Assembly (NCBI RefSeq): GCF_022758145.1
Contig: NZ_JAJVDH010000007.1
Span: 1 to 64,000 of the forward strand
Source: Pontibacter vulgaris
GTDB lineage: Bacteria > Bacteroidota > Bacteroidia > Cytophagales > Hymenobacteraceae
DNA: 64,000 nt
Direction: 5' to 3'
Shown here: positions 51,968-61,662 of the stretch, in pieces
Layout: every line of letters starts with the position of its first letter
Numbering within the stretch: position 1 is the stretch's first letter
Position numbers and translations under genes: made by a program
The notes under the pieces: model-generated
Told to the model about the DNA's origin: nothing
The model's database searches: none
What the model saw: only the letters and a program-made list of their open reading frames with translations

Positions 51968-52609
51968 ATGAACAGGAAGAAGTATACTTGCTATTTTTTA
52001 TTGTGTTCAGGTATAAGCCTTTTTACGCAATGTTCTGAAGCCCCAACCAACCAGATTACCCAGCAAGCAGGCCTGGGTCTCCCCTTACAAGCAACAACAC
52101 AGCAGAACAAATATGGCGGATTTAATAGCCAGATAGAGTATGGTAAACACCTTGTATTTATTGGCGGCTGCCACGATTGCCACTCCCCTAAAAAAATGAC
52201 AGAAAAAGGAATGGAAATAGATGAAACGATGCTGTTATCAGGCCATCCCGCAAAAATGCCTGGACCCGATATTGATCGTTCAGAAATTGAGAAAAAAGGG
52301 TTAATTGTAACCCAAACCCTGACAGCATGGGCCGGACCATGGGGCGTATCTTATGCGGCCAATTTAACATCTGATAAAACAGGTATAGGCAACTGGCAGG
52401 AAAAAAACTTTATAAAGGCTATAAGGGAAGGCAAATCTAAAGGTATGGACAACGGCCGCCCGCTGTTGCCGCCAATGCCTTGGGAAATGTATAAAAACAT
52501 GACCGATGATGAGCTAAAAGCTATTTTTGCTTACCTCAAATCTACCAAACCAATCAGCAATGTAGTGCCGGCACCAAAACCGCCGGTAACAGCACCAAAA
52601 GGTAAATAA
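51968..52609 (+). CDS. Monohaem cytochrome c lipoprotein
   Basis: A 213-aa lipoprotein with lipobox LFTQC. One c-type haem site (CHDCH) near residue 62 and a Met-rich loop (PWEMYKNM) that can supply the second ligand. Residues 125-190 keep the usual cytochrome c helix pattern (DDELKAIFAYLKS). Carries electrons in the periplasm or at the outer membrane. Monocistronic. Confidence 0.85.
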   Translation: MNRKKYTCYFLLCSGISLFTQCSEAPTNQITQQAGLGLPLQATTQQNKYGGFNSQIEYGKHLVFIGGCHDCHSPKKMTEKGMEIDETMLLSGHPAKMPGPDIDRSEIEKKGLIVTQTLTAWAGPWGVSYAANLTSDKTGIGNWQEKNFIKAIREGKSKGMDNGRPLLPPMPWEMYKNMTDDELKAIFAYLKSTKPISNVVPAPKPPVTAPKGK

Positions 52610-53155
52610 TTTATACTTGTAAATAGCTATCAGCAAAGCTGCAACGGGTAATGTTGCAGCTGAAGGAATTGGTTTATACTATATCAGCCTGGCAAAACTG
52701 TAACTTAAAGTATAGCCTTACAGCTGCCCTGCAATGCTAAAATTGTTTAAGATCCTTGTAAAAATTGCGGAGCTTATCAGGTAGCCGGCGGCAGGTATTT
52801 CTGTTTAATAAAGAAGCAAAACCCGCATTAATTACGCTCATTTAAGCATTTCTGGTTGTAAGCAAGTATAGTTTAATGCTAATACGATACAATTACATAG
52901 TTCAAGTAAAAATTCATTACCTTTAGATAATAATTTCAAACATTTTCCTGCTTTACCTGTTTGAAAGCAGGCTTTTTTCTGATACATAATAAACCCGGTC
53001 TTTCAATTATTCCCAGAAAAGAGGTAGGTTAGAACAAGTCTGAAGTATGGTTCATCAAAACTATTACACCAAAAGGCAGCTCTACTTACAAGTATAAACA
53101 GCGCTCTTAAACAGAAAAACCTACCCAGGCATATCTGTAGGATTTAAAACATCAA
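52610..53155. other. Non-coding region before multi-PAS kinase
   Basis: No gene seen in 546 bases. A hairpin AGCTGCAAC-GGGTAAT-GTTGCAGCT at 52637-52661 lacks a T tract. The rest is AT-rich spacer. Confidence 0.4.
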
Positions 53156-55783
53156 ATGACATACACTACTTCTCTTTCGCCTGAACTGCTGGCCGTATTT
53201 GAAACTGTGCCGGATCTGTACCTGATACTGGATACCGACCTGAATATTCTGACAGCCAGTAATAATTACCTGCAGGCTGCATACAGGGAACGTGAAAAAA
53301 TAAAGGGTAAAAACGTATTCGAAGTGTTTCCGGATAATCCCGCATTTCCTGAATCTGAATCAACTATAAATCTGAGTAAATCGCTGAACTGGGTTCTCGA
53401 GCATAAAAAGCCGCATCAGATGCCCCTCATACGCTACGATGTCTCCCGCAATGGCTCAACTGGTGATTTCGAAGAAAAATACTGGCAAACGGTTAATACT
53501 CCTGTGCTAGACCAGCAAGGTAACATCTTATATATTATACATAGAGTAACAGATGTTACGGCCCAGGTAGATGCCGAAAAACAAATACAACAACTTAAAA
53601 CTGTAAACCACAAACAATTACAAGACACCAAGGATATTGAGTTAAAAGCAGAGGCAGCGGTTAAGCATCAGCGCGACCTGCTGCAGGCTCTGCTGGATCA
53701 GGCCCCCGTAGCGATGAGCCTTTACAGAGGCACAGAACTGGAGATAGCAACAGCTAACCCCGCTATGTGCCAACTTTGGGGCCGCACGCAGGAGCAGGTA
53801 ATCGGCAAACCCTTAATGCAGGTACTTCCTGAGTTAGAAGGGCAGGGTTTTGATCAGAAGCTGAGGGAAATTTATACTACAGGAGTGCCTTTTATAGGTA
53901 AAGAAGCTCCTGCTTCTATGCTTCGCAACGGCGAGATTCAAACCAACTATTTTAACTACGTTTATCATCCTCTTTACAATGAACAAGGAAGCTTATTAGG
54001 AGTATTTAATGTAGCTGTAGAAGTTACCGAACTAGTTATAGCCCGCAAGAAAGTAGAAGAAAGCGAAAGAAAATTAAGAGTACTGAACAGCGAGCTGGAA
54101 GCTGCTAATAGTGAGATAATTGCCTCAAACAAAGAGTTACAAACGGCTAACAAAGAATTGCTTCTGACACAGCAGGCACTTCAGAAACTAAACCGTGAGC
54201 TTGAGGACAGGGTAGCCTACAGAACCAGTGAACTACAGCTAGCTAAGGCCGAAGCCGAGTCAGAACGTAACCGCTTACAGGATTTATTTATGCAGGCAGC
54301 CACTCCTATCAGTATCCTGAGGGGAGAAGATTTAGTGTATGAGCTAGTTAACCCGGCCTATCAGCAATTGCTGCCAGGCCGCCAGCTCCTGGGTAATTCC
54401 ATGCTAAAAGTAGCGCTGTCAGAACTGGAGTCGCACCCCTTTGCGAATAATCTTCGAGAAGTTTACCGAACCGGAAAAACTTTCGTGAGCCAGGAAGACC
54501 TCGTTCCCTTAGCCCGTTATGAAGGCGGCCCGATGGAAAACCGCTACTTTAGTTATACCCTCCAGCCCAGACGCAACGAACAGGGCGAGGTAAATGGCAT
54601 ATTTATTTTTGTATCCGAAGTAACAGAGCAGGTAGAAGCCCGGAGAACGGTGGAAAACAGTGCAGAACGTTTACAGCTTATAACGGATGCTCTTCCGGTA
54701 TTAATAGGCTACCTCGATAAAGAAGAAAAGTACCAGTTTGCGAATAAGGCTTATGAAGCCTGGTTTAATATAAAGCCTGAAGATCTGATAGGCAGGCCTG
54801 TACGTGAGGTAGTTGGAGATGCAGCTTACCAGGGCGTAAAAAAATATATTGACAGAGCACTTGCCGGCGAACGCCTTGATTTTGAATCGAGAATGCCATA
54901 CCGCGAGGATTTTGTAAAATACATTTCTACAAATTATGTTCCTGATATCCGAAACGGAGAGGTTGTAGGGTTTTATACGCTTGTTACGGATATAACCTCG
55001 CAGGTAGAAGCTATAAAAGCAATAGAAGAAGGTGAGCGCCAAGCCAAAACAATGGCCGAGGAGCTACGCATCACCAATGAGCAGCTTATTCTCATTAACG
55101 TAGACCTCGATAATTTTATTTACACAGCTTCCCATGACCTTAAGGCGCCTATCGCAAACATCGAGGGCCTGATTAGGATCCTGATAGAATCCCTTCCTGC
55201 CAGCATGCTTAAATCCGAAGGATTAGAAGGAGTTATGGATATGATTGAAGGCTCTATTAAGCGATTTAAGCGAACCATAGACCACCTGACGGAAGTAGTT
55301 AAATTACAAAAGGAAAATAACCAGGATGCTGTATTAGTTGATCTCCCTGAAGTAATACAGGAGATAACAATGGATCTTTCTCCACAAATTAAGGAAGCTG
55401 GTGCAAAACTGGAAATAGAAATTGAGGATTGCCTGGGTATAAACTTTTCAGCAAAGAACCTGCGCTCCGTAATCTATAACCTTATTTCCAACGCCGTAAA
55501 GTATAGGTCTCCGGAACGTGATCTGAAAATTCAGGTCAATTGCCATACTGAAGCGGAGTACATCCTGTTTACAGTACAGGATAACGGTCTGGGTATGGAT
55601 TTAGATGGTAATCAAAAATTATTTACAATGTTCGGCCGTCTGCACGATCATGTCGAAGGCTCAGGCATCGGCCTCTATATGGTGAAAAAGATTATCGAAA
55701 ATGCCGGTGGCCGAATCGAGGTAGAAAGCAAGGTTGGCAAAGGCACCACCTTCAGAGTTTACTTCAGAAACAGTAACAATTAA
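53156..55783 (+). CDS. Multi-PAS soluble histidine kinase
   Basis: An 875-aa cytoplasmic kinase. Four PAS-type domains can be seen from DVTAQVD, EVTELV, EVTEQVE and DITSQVE endings near residues 140, 295, 485 and 620, with a coiled coil around 300-370. The kinase core has the box SHDLKAP with His660, N box (LISNAVKY), G1 (DNGLGM) and G2 (GSGIGLYMV). No membrane segment and no receiver. Closest in the window to the 42062 kinase. Confidence 0.92.
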   Translation: MTYTTSLSPELLAVFETVPDLYLILDTDLNILTASNNYLQAAYREREKIKGKNVFEVFPDNPAFPESESTINLSKSLNWVLEHKKPHQMPLIRYDVSRNGSTGDFEEKYWQTVNTPVLDQQGNILYIIHRVTDVTAQVDAEKQIQQLKTVNHKQLQDTKDIELKAEAAVKHQRDLLQALLDQAPVAMSLYRGTELEIATANPAMCQLWGRTQEQVIGKPLMQVLPELEGQGFDQKLREIYTTGVPFIGKEAPASMLRNGEIQTNYFNYVYHPLYNEQGSLLGVFNVAVEVTELVIARKKVEESERKLRVLNSELEAANSEIIASNKELQTANKELLLTQQALQKLNRELEDRVAYRTSELQLAKAEAESERNRLQDLFMQAATPISILRGEDLVYELVNPAYQQLLPGRQLLGNSMLKVALSELESHPFANNLREVYRTGKTFVSQEDLVPLARYEGGPMENRYFSYTLQPRRNEQGEVNGIFIFVSEVTEQVEARRTVENSAERLQLITDALPVLIGYLDKEEKYQFANKAYEAWFNIKPEDLIGRPVREVVGDAAYQGVKKYIDRALAGERLDFESRMPYREDFVKYISTNYVPDIRNGEVVGFYTLVTDITSQVEAIKAIEEGERQAKTMAEELRITNEQLILINVDLDNFIYTASHDLKAPIANIEGLIRILIESLPASMLKSEGLEGVMDMIEGSIKRFKRTIDHLTEVVKLQKENNQDAVLVDLPEVIQEITMDLSPQIKEAGAKLEIEIEDCLGINFSAKNLRSVIYNLISNAVKYRSPERDLKIQVNCHTEAEYILFTVQDNGLGMDLDGNQKLFTMFGRLHDHVEGSGIGLYMVKKIIENAGGRIEVESKVGKGTTFRVYFRNSNN

Positions 55784-55876
55784 GCTTTTATTAATTTTCA
55801 ATGCCGGTTTACTAGTTACGGAAACAAAGGTCTCCTTAAGTAGCAAATCGGCATTTTGATTTTAAAGCGACTAAGA

Positions 55877-56137
55877 TCAGAGCTCAAATCGCAGGTCTAT
55901 TCCAACAGGTGCATCAATTTCGCAAACTATAAAATTGGCAAAACTGCCAGAGGCGCAGCTAGGCAGCTGAATCTCGCTTATAGGCCTGCCTTTGTAATAC
56001 CCCTTATGCAATAACACCTGAACAGTTGGGTCATAGCAGAGATTCTTTTGCAGATTTTCAGGTGAATTTGCCAACGCCAGACAAACCCAGAAATTTGGAT
56101 GGTGAAATTCGGATTGTAGAATTAGTGCATACTTCAT
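55877..56137 (-). CDS. Hypothetical protein
   Basis: An 86-aa soluble protein (MKYALILQSEFHHPNFWVCL to VGIDLRFEL) with no signal peptide and three cysteines. No known domain. It is isolated between the kinase and an MFS gene; coding status is moderately likely. Confidence 0.45.
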   Translation of the reverse strand: MKYALILQSEFHHPNFWVCLALANSPENLQKNLCYDPTVQVLLHKGYYKGRPISEIQLPSCASGSFANFIVCEIDAPVGIDLRFEL

Positions 56138-56366
56138 AGCCAGACAAGTATAAAATTGATGAGTTTATACTTGTACGTGCCTCGCCATAAATTGTATTAT
56201 ACTTATTAGTAATATGTTTTAAAAAGTTAAATAGAAGGCGTTTGTCACTGCTGCTCTCTTAGCCACGTACATCAGCCTTATCTGTCAGCCATACTAAGAA
56301 CTAGAGTTTAGTTTTATACTTGAGATGGCAATTTAATACGCATCTTTGCGCTCTTATTTTACCTAA

Positions 56367-57506
56367 ATGCAGTTAATCAATCAGCAGCGTATTTCGCTAA
56401 GTTTATTCTTCTTCCTTTCCGGCTTTAATTTTTCAAGCTGGGCGTCCAGAATTCCAACTATAAAATCGGCGCTGCACCTGAACGAGGCCGAACTGGGAAC
56501 CATACTTTTAACTATGCCGGTAAGCTCGCTGGTTGGGCTACCCTTATCGGGCTGGCTGGTGGCAAAACTGGAAACCCGGGTTCCGTTAACCGTTGCCTTC
56601 CTGCTGAACTCTATCTGCCTTTCGTTTATAGGCCTGGCTACCACTCCTTTTACACTGGTTATTGCCTTGTTCCTGTTCTCGCTGAGCATGCGCATTTTTA
56701 ATATATCCGTGAACACGCAGGCCATTACGCTGCAAAAACAATACGATCGCAAAATAAATGGCTCTTTCCACGGGCTCTGGAGCACGGGTGGTATTATTGG
56801 AGTTGGATTTACAACTTTACTGGTTTCGCTGGATGTGCCTATAGTGCCACACCTGGTATCAGTGTCGGTTATTTCGGTTCTTACTGCTTTATTTTCTTAT
56901 AATTATCTGCTGCGCAACGACAGATCTACTTCGGGCAATAAACTGGCTTTAGGCAAACCTGACCCTTACATTTTATACTTAGGGTTACTGGTGTTTTTTG
57001 CGGCAGTGTGCGAGGGCGGCATGTTCGACTGGAGTGGCATATACTTTCAGCAGGTAGTAAAAGAAGATGTGTTTACGGCCGGTTACCTCATTTTTATGTC
57101 TTTTATGGCGTTATCCAGGTTTATCTCAGACCGCATTATCGTAAAGTTGGGTATGGCCAATACCTATGTACTGAGCGCATCGCTGATATTTGCAGGAATT
57201 ACCTTATCTATACTTTTCCCGAGTTTCTGGCCTGCCATGGTTGGCTTCTCGCTCGTTGGCTTTGGTACGGCTGCCGTTATCCCAATGACTTATACCCTTG
57301 CTGGTGCTTCAACTAAGTATTCCCCGGGTTTAGCTATCTCACTTATCGCCACTTTTGGTATAGTTGGTATGCTGATTGGTCCGCCCATGATCGGTTACCT
57401 GGCGCATGCTTTTAACCTGAAAGTATCGTTCATCGCTTTTGCTTTTGCGGGTATCATGCTCATTCCAATTTCGAGGTCGTTTTTTAAGTTGGAGAAAGCT
57501 TTATAA
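56367..57506 (+). CDS. MFS transporter (YbjJ/FucP-like)
   Basis: A 379-aa permease with 12 predicted helices. The first helix and loop read FFLSGFNFSSWASRIPTIKSALHL, typical of the YbjJ group of sugar or drug MFS proteins; helix 11 has the Gly-rich GIVGMLIGPPMIGY. Substrate unknown. Monocistronic. Confidence 0.85.
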   Translation: MQLINQQRISLSLFFFLSGFNFSSWASRIPTIKSALHLNEAELGTILLTMPVSSLVGLPLSGWLVAKLETRVPLTVAFLLNSICLSFIGLATTPFTLVIALFLFSLSMRIFNISVNTQAITLQKQYDRKINGSFHGLWSTGGIIGVGFTTLLVSLDVPIVPHLVSVSVISVLTALFSYNYLLRNDRSTSGNKLALGKPDPYILYLGLLVFFAAVCEGGMFDWSGIYFQQVVKEDVFTAGYLIFMSFMALSRFISDRIIVKLGMANTYVLSASLIFAGITLSILFPSFWPAMVGFSLVGFGTAAVIPMTYTLAGASTKYSPGLAISLIATFGIVGMLIGPPMIGYLAHAFNLKVSFIAFAFAGIMLIPISRSFFKLEKAL

Positions 57507-57615
57507 AATCAGCTGTTTGTTTGTACTTAAATAGTCTATTTATACTTTCCCTAAAACTTAATCCCATGTAGCCAGTAAAAACCCAGAATACAGGCACCCT
57601 AAGCCTGCCCGGGTT

Positions 57616-60150
57616 ATGGCAAAAGATACTGACAAGACTTCAGCGAAAGAATTTACCGGCTTTGTAAACGTGCGTGGCGCGCGCGAAAACAACCTGAAAA
57701 ACGTAAACCTGACCATTCCGCGCGATGCGCTTGTGGTTTTTACAGGCGTTTCGGGATCGGGTAAATCTTCGCTGGCTTTTGGTACGCTTTATGCCGAGGC
57801 CCAACGCCGTTACCTCGAGTCTGTGTCGCCTTACGCAAGAAGGTTATTTCACCAGATGGCTGTTCCGGAAGTAGATACGATTGAAGGTTTGCCGCCGGCT
57901 GTAGCCTTGCAGCAGCAACGCGGTACGCCAACTACGCGCTCATCGGTGGGCAGTGTAACCACGCTCTCCAACCTGCTGCGCATGTTATACTCCCGAGCCG
58001 GCGATTACCCGCGCGGGCAAAGTATAATTTATGCCGAGGCTTTCTCGCCAAACACAGCAGAGGGGGCCTGCCCTACCTGCCATGGCCTGGGCCGGATCTA
58101 TGAAGTAACGGAAAAATCGATGGTGCCCGACGACTCGCTGACGATACGGGAAAGAGCTATTGCAGCCTGGCCAACAGCCTGGGGCGGACAGAACCAGCGC
58201 GATATACTGGTTACCCTTGGTTACGACGTAGACCGGCCATGGCGCGAATTGCCCCAGAAAGACCGCGACTGGATCCTGTTCACCGATGAGCAACCTGTTG
58301 TACCAGTTTACCCCGGCTATACCCCCGAACAAACCCAACGCGCTTTAAAACGCAAGGAAGAACCGAACTATATGGGTACGTTTACCAGTGCCCGCCGCCA
58401 CGTGTTTCATACGTTTGCCAATACCAACAGCCCGCTCATGAAAAAGCGGGTAATGCAGTACATGCTGAGCACCGATTGCCCCATGTGCCAGGGCAAACGC
58501 CTGCGTCCTGAATCATTATCTGTTAAGTTTGCCGGATACGATATTACAGAACTATCCAGGCTGCCACTAAAACGGATAGAAAGTATACTTCGCCCTTTTG
58601 CCGAAGGAAAAGCCAGAGGCCATAAAAAGCAGGAAGCCGAGCACCCGGAACAAACTATTGTGGCCCAACGCATAGCAGAAGATCTTTGTGCCCGCGTTAA
58701 AGTGTTACTTGATCTTGGTTTAGGATACCTTTCTTTAGAGCGGAGCACGCCTACTTTATCGCCTGGCGAACTGCAAAGATTAAGATTAGCTACCCAATTA
58801 TACTCTCATTTATTTGGGGTAGTGTATGTGCTTGATGAGCCCTCAGCCGGCTTGCATCCTGCGGATACTGTTTCTTTACTAAAAGCACTTGACGGACTGA
58901 AGAAAGCCGGGAATTCGTTGTTTGTGGTGGAGCATGAAACTGAAGTGATAAGGTATGCTGACTGGATAGTAGATGTGGGGCCGGCTGCCGGAGAAAAAGG
59001 AGGAGAAATTTTATACAGCGGTCCGCCAGAAGGGTTAAAACAGATAAAACAATCTAAAACAAGCGCTTACCTATTTGGCAGCTCGGAAGGGCTAAACAGA
59101 GAGCCGCGCAAACCTACAGGCTGGCTTCGGCTGAGTGGCGTAACGCGTAACAACCTGCACAACCTGGATGCTGCATTCCCGCTGGGTGTGTTTACAGCAG
59201 TTACCGGCGTTTCAGGTTCAGGAAAATCGAGTTTGGTAAGCCAGGTGTTAGTAGAGTTGGTAGCTCAATATTTGGGCCATGAACTTCCTGCGGAAGAAGA
59301 GGAAGGAGATGAACTGGAACGCGCTGCACCACTGCAAACTGGTGGACGGATAACTGAAGGTTTAGAAAGTATAAAACGATTGGTGCGCGTAGATCAGAAG
59401 CCAATCGGCCGAACTCCACGCTCAAATATGGCCACTTATACCGGCCTTTTCGACCATGTTCGTAAATTGTTCGCAGCTACGCCAATGGCAAAAAAACGCA
59501 GGTATGATGCCGGACGGTTCTCATTTAACGTAGCCAAAGGGCGCTGCGAAAACTGCCAGGGCGAAGGTTTTGTGATGGTAGAATTACTCTTTTTACCAAG
59601 TGTATATGCCCCCTGCCCTGTTTGCCACAGCACGCGCTATAACGCTAAAACTCTTGAAGTAACTTACCGCGACAAAAATATAGCCGAAGTGCTAAGTATG
59701 ACAGTAGACGCTGCCTGGGAGTTTTTTGATGAAGAACCGGCTGTATATCGTGCTCTCACGGTGCTTCGGGAAGTAGGTTTGGGTTATTTAAGGCTGGGCC
59801 AGCCGGCTACCGAGCTTTCAGGGGGTGAGGCGCAGCGCATTAAACTGGCAACAGAACTGCAACGGGCGCAGCGCGGCAACACACTTTATATACTCGATGA
59901 GCCAACCACCGGCCTGCACCCATCTGATACAGACAAACTAATGACACAGCTGGATAGCCTGGTAGAAGCCGGTAATACGGTTATAGTTGTTGAACACGAC
60001 ATGCGCGTTATAGCAGCCAGCGACTGGGTGATAGACATAGGCCCGGGAGCCGGTGAAGATGGTGGAAAAGTGGTGGTTGCCGGAACGCCCCAGCAAGTTG
60101 CCCGATCAAAACAAAGCAAAACAGCACCGTTTTTAAAGCAGCTTATCTGA
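57616..60150 (+). CDS. uvrA: UvrA-like excinuclease ATPase (short form)
   Basis: An 844-aa ABC ATPase, about 100 residues shorter than canonical UvrA. Two ATPase modules: Walker A GVSGSGKSS twice, Walker B VLDEPSAGLHP and ILDEPTTGLHP. Signature 1 is LSPGE, signature 2 LSGGE. Zinc sites: CPTCHG and CPMCQG in the first insertion, CENCQG and CPVCHS in the second. The short length suggests the UvrA2/DrrC class, linked to drug tolerance or alternative repair. Start is the ATG at 57616. Confidence 0.9.
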   Translation: MAKDTDKTSAKEFTGFVNVRGARENNLKNVNLTIPRDALVVFTGVSGSGKSSLAFGTLYAEAQRRYLESVSPYARRLFHQMAVPEVDTIEGLPPAVALQQQRGTPTTRSSVGSVTTLSNLLRMLYSRAGDYPRGQSIIYAEAFSPNTAEGACPTCHGLGRIYEVTEKSMVPDDSLTIRERAIAAWPTAWGGQNQRDILVTLGYDVDRPWRELPQKDRDWILFTDEQPVVPVYPGYTPEQTQRALKRKEEPNYMGTFTSARRHVFHTFANTNSPLMKKRVMQYMLSTDCPMCQGKRLRPESLSVKFAGYDITELSRLPLKRIESILRPFAEGKARGHKKQEAEHPEQTIVAQRIAEDLCARVKVLLDLGLGYLSLERSTPTLSPGELQRLRLATQLYSHLFGVVYVLDEPSAGLHPADTVSLLKALDGLKKAGNSLFVVEHETEVIRYADWIVDVGPAAGEKGGEILYSGPPEGLKQIKQSKTSAYLFGSSEGLNREPRKPTGWLRLSGVTRNNLHNLDAAFPLGVFTAVTGVSGSGKSSLVSQVLVELVAQYLGHELPAEEEEGDELERAAPLQTGGRITEGLESIKRLVRVDQKPIGRTPRSNMATYTGLFDHVRKLFAATPMAKKRRYDAGRFSFNVAKGRCENCQGEGFVMVELLFLPSVYAPCPVCHSTRYNAKTLEVTYRDKNIAEVLSMTVDAAWEFFDEEPAVYRALTVLREVGLGYLRLGQPATELSGGEAQRIKLATELQRAQRGNTLYILDEPTTGLHPSDTDKLMTQLDSLVEAGNTVIVVEHDMRVIAASDWVIDIGPGAGEDGGKVVVAGTPQQVARSKQSKTAPFLKQLI

Positions 60151-60201
60151 TTCAGGTAGGTATGCTTTAAAAACAGTGCTGGCTTATACTTGTAAAATAA
60201 T

Positions 60202-60978
60202 TTATAGGTTAATCAGCAGGTTGGCCTGAAGTATAGATTCATCCAGGCCCTCTATCCCTACCACATTTTTCCAGTAGCGCCACTCAGAACCTAAGTATAC
60301 TTTACCGGGTTTCTCCCAAAGATTACCCATATCCAGTAAAAGCTGAGGCTGGGTAAGGTATTGCGTAGTGCCTGGTCCGCGGTCGCCGATAAAGTCCATG
60401 AAACCACGGAACCGAAGATTCACTTTATTTGATACCGGTAACGGGATATCCCAGCTTGGAGTAATCTGGTAAGTGCCATCATACTCTTCACCATGCTGTT
60501 TGTAGTAAGAGGTTTCGAGCTGCATCAGGCCTGAACCCGGTATCCTGAATTTAAAAGCCGGCCCTGCCAGGTATACAAAGAAATCCTCAGTACCACCAAA
60601 TAACACGTTAATACCACCACCTACTAATACATCGCTTAATGGACCACGTTCTAAGGCCAAACCTGTAGCTCTTGTCAAGCTAAGCTTAGGATACCACTCC
60701 GTGTATAAATTAGGAGCAGCCAAGCTTGCATCGTTAAACAAATCAGCAAATCCAAAGTGTTCGAATTTTCCCACAGACCCAAAATGCTCCAGTGTTATGG
60801 TAGCCAACTGACCCGACTGCTTTAGGTTACGGCCATAAAGAAACTGCACATTAGAACCTCCCTGGTAAAGAATCTGGGCATCAGCCTCTTTATGCTGAAT
60901 AAAAAGGCAAGCAAACAGCAGCAGCAACCACGTTTTACCGCCTTTCAAAAAACCTGTACTTTTAAAGTGTAGGCTCAT
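60202..60978 (-). CDS. Tsx/DUF5020-like outer membrane protein
   Basis: A 258-aa outer-membrane barrel with a signal peptide (ends near EADAQ). Features of the nucleoside-channel-like DUF5020 group: VQFLYGRNLKQSG at the start, FEHFGFADLF, a WYPKLSLTRATG strand and a C-terminal strand ILQANLLINL. Assignment by pattern; small-molecule channel likely. Convergent with the uvrA gene. Confidence 0.72.
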   Translation of the reverse strand: MSLHFKSTGFLKGGKTWLLLLFACLFIQHKEADAQILYQGGSNVQFLYGRNLKQSGQLATITLEHFGSVGKFEHFGFADLFNDASLAAPNLYTEWYPKLSLTRATGLALERGPLSDVLVGGGINVLFGGTEDFFVYLAGPAFKFRIPGSGLMQLETSYYKQHGEEYDGTYQITPSWDIPLPVSNKVNLRFRGFMDFIGDRGPGTTQYLTQPQLLLDMGNLWEKPGKVYLGSEWRYWKNVVGIEGLDESILQANLLINL

Positions 60979-61105
60979 GGATTATAGAGTTGTATAAAAT
61001 GAAAGAATGAATCGTAAAGTTATATGTTTTGCTGTGATTGAAACACGTTCAGCAGGTATAAAACAGCAGCATGAGCAATTTTTAATATACTAGGTAGCCT
61101 GTATA

Positions 61106-61144
61106 AAAAGAAAGGCAGCCTTGTGTAAAGCTGCCTTTCTTTTT
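61106..61144 (-). terminator. Terminator downstream of the 61157/61663 operon
   Basis: Stem AAAAGAAAGGCAGC / GCTGCCTTTCTTTT with a 10-base loop. Confidence 0.88.
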
Positions 61145-61156
61145 AAGTAATTGGCT

Positions 61157-61651
61157 TTAATCGTCATCTTCATTTTTACGAGCAAGAAGCATAACACCGG
61201 CAGCCGTAATAGCGGCAACCACAGCCATTTTTGTTAACAGGCTGGTTCGGTTATACTTCCATTCGGCTACATAGCCTTTTTCCTCAAAAATGTTAGGCAC
61301 CTTGCCATGCGCGAAGTCTTCTACTATGCCTTCCACCACATTTACACGATCAGCCAGCAGCAACGGAAGCCAGTGCAGGTAACTGTTCTCACTGTGTTTG
61401 AAAGCAAATCTCCTGATCATGCCGCTAAGCCCTGACGGCGGAACAGATTCCCCGAAAACTGCCGTTACATTTGGTCTTTCATTTGAGTGCAGCACCTCTA
61501 TATCGATAGGTTGCTGGGTTGGCCGTTGCCACGAATAGCCTTTGTGCTCCTCGTTGGTGCGGCGCTTCATTGGGTAGGTCGGGTCATTCTTCGGATCCGC
61601 GTCTATTCCCCACCCTTTTATATGCTTAAATTTTTCTGGTGTATTTTCCAT
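61157..61651 (-). CDS. Hypothetical protein with C-terminal membrane helix
   Basis: A 164-aa protein. The N-terminal half is hydrophilic (IKGWGIDADPKNDPTYPMKRR, a feature of a small Bacteroidota family); the C-terminus has a transmembrane helix (LTKMAVVAAITAAGVMLLA) followed by acidic residues. It is 11 bases behind the alcohol dehydrogenase gene, so the two form an operon, and it may tether or assist that enzyme. Confidence 0.65.
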   Translation of the reverse strand: MENTPEKFKHIKGWGIDADPKNDPTYPMKRRTNEEHKGYSWQRPTQQPIDIEVLHSNERPNVTAVFGESVPPSGLSGMIRRFAFKHSENSYLHWLPLLLADRVNVVEGIVEDFAHGKVPNIFEEKGYVAEWKYNRTSLLTKMAVVAAITAAGVMLLARKNEDDD

Positions 61652-61662
61652 GGTTTTATACT

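Noticed and set aside
56241..56250. TTTGTCACTG half-site before the MFS gene at 56367
   Set aside because: Only one half of the Crp-like palindrome is present and no spaced -7 element follows.
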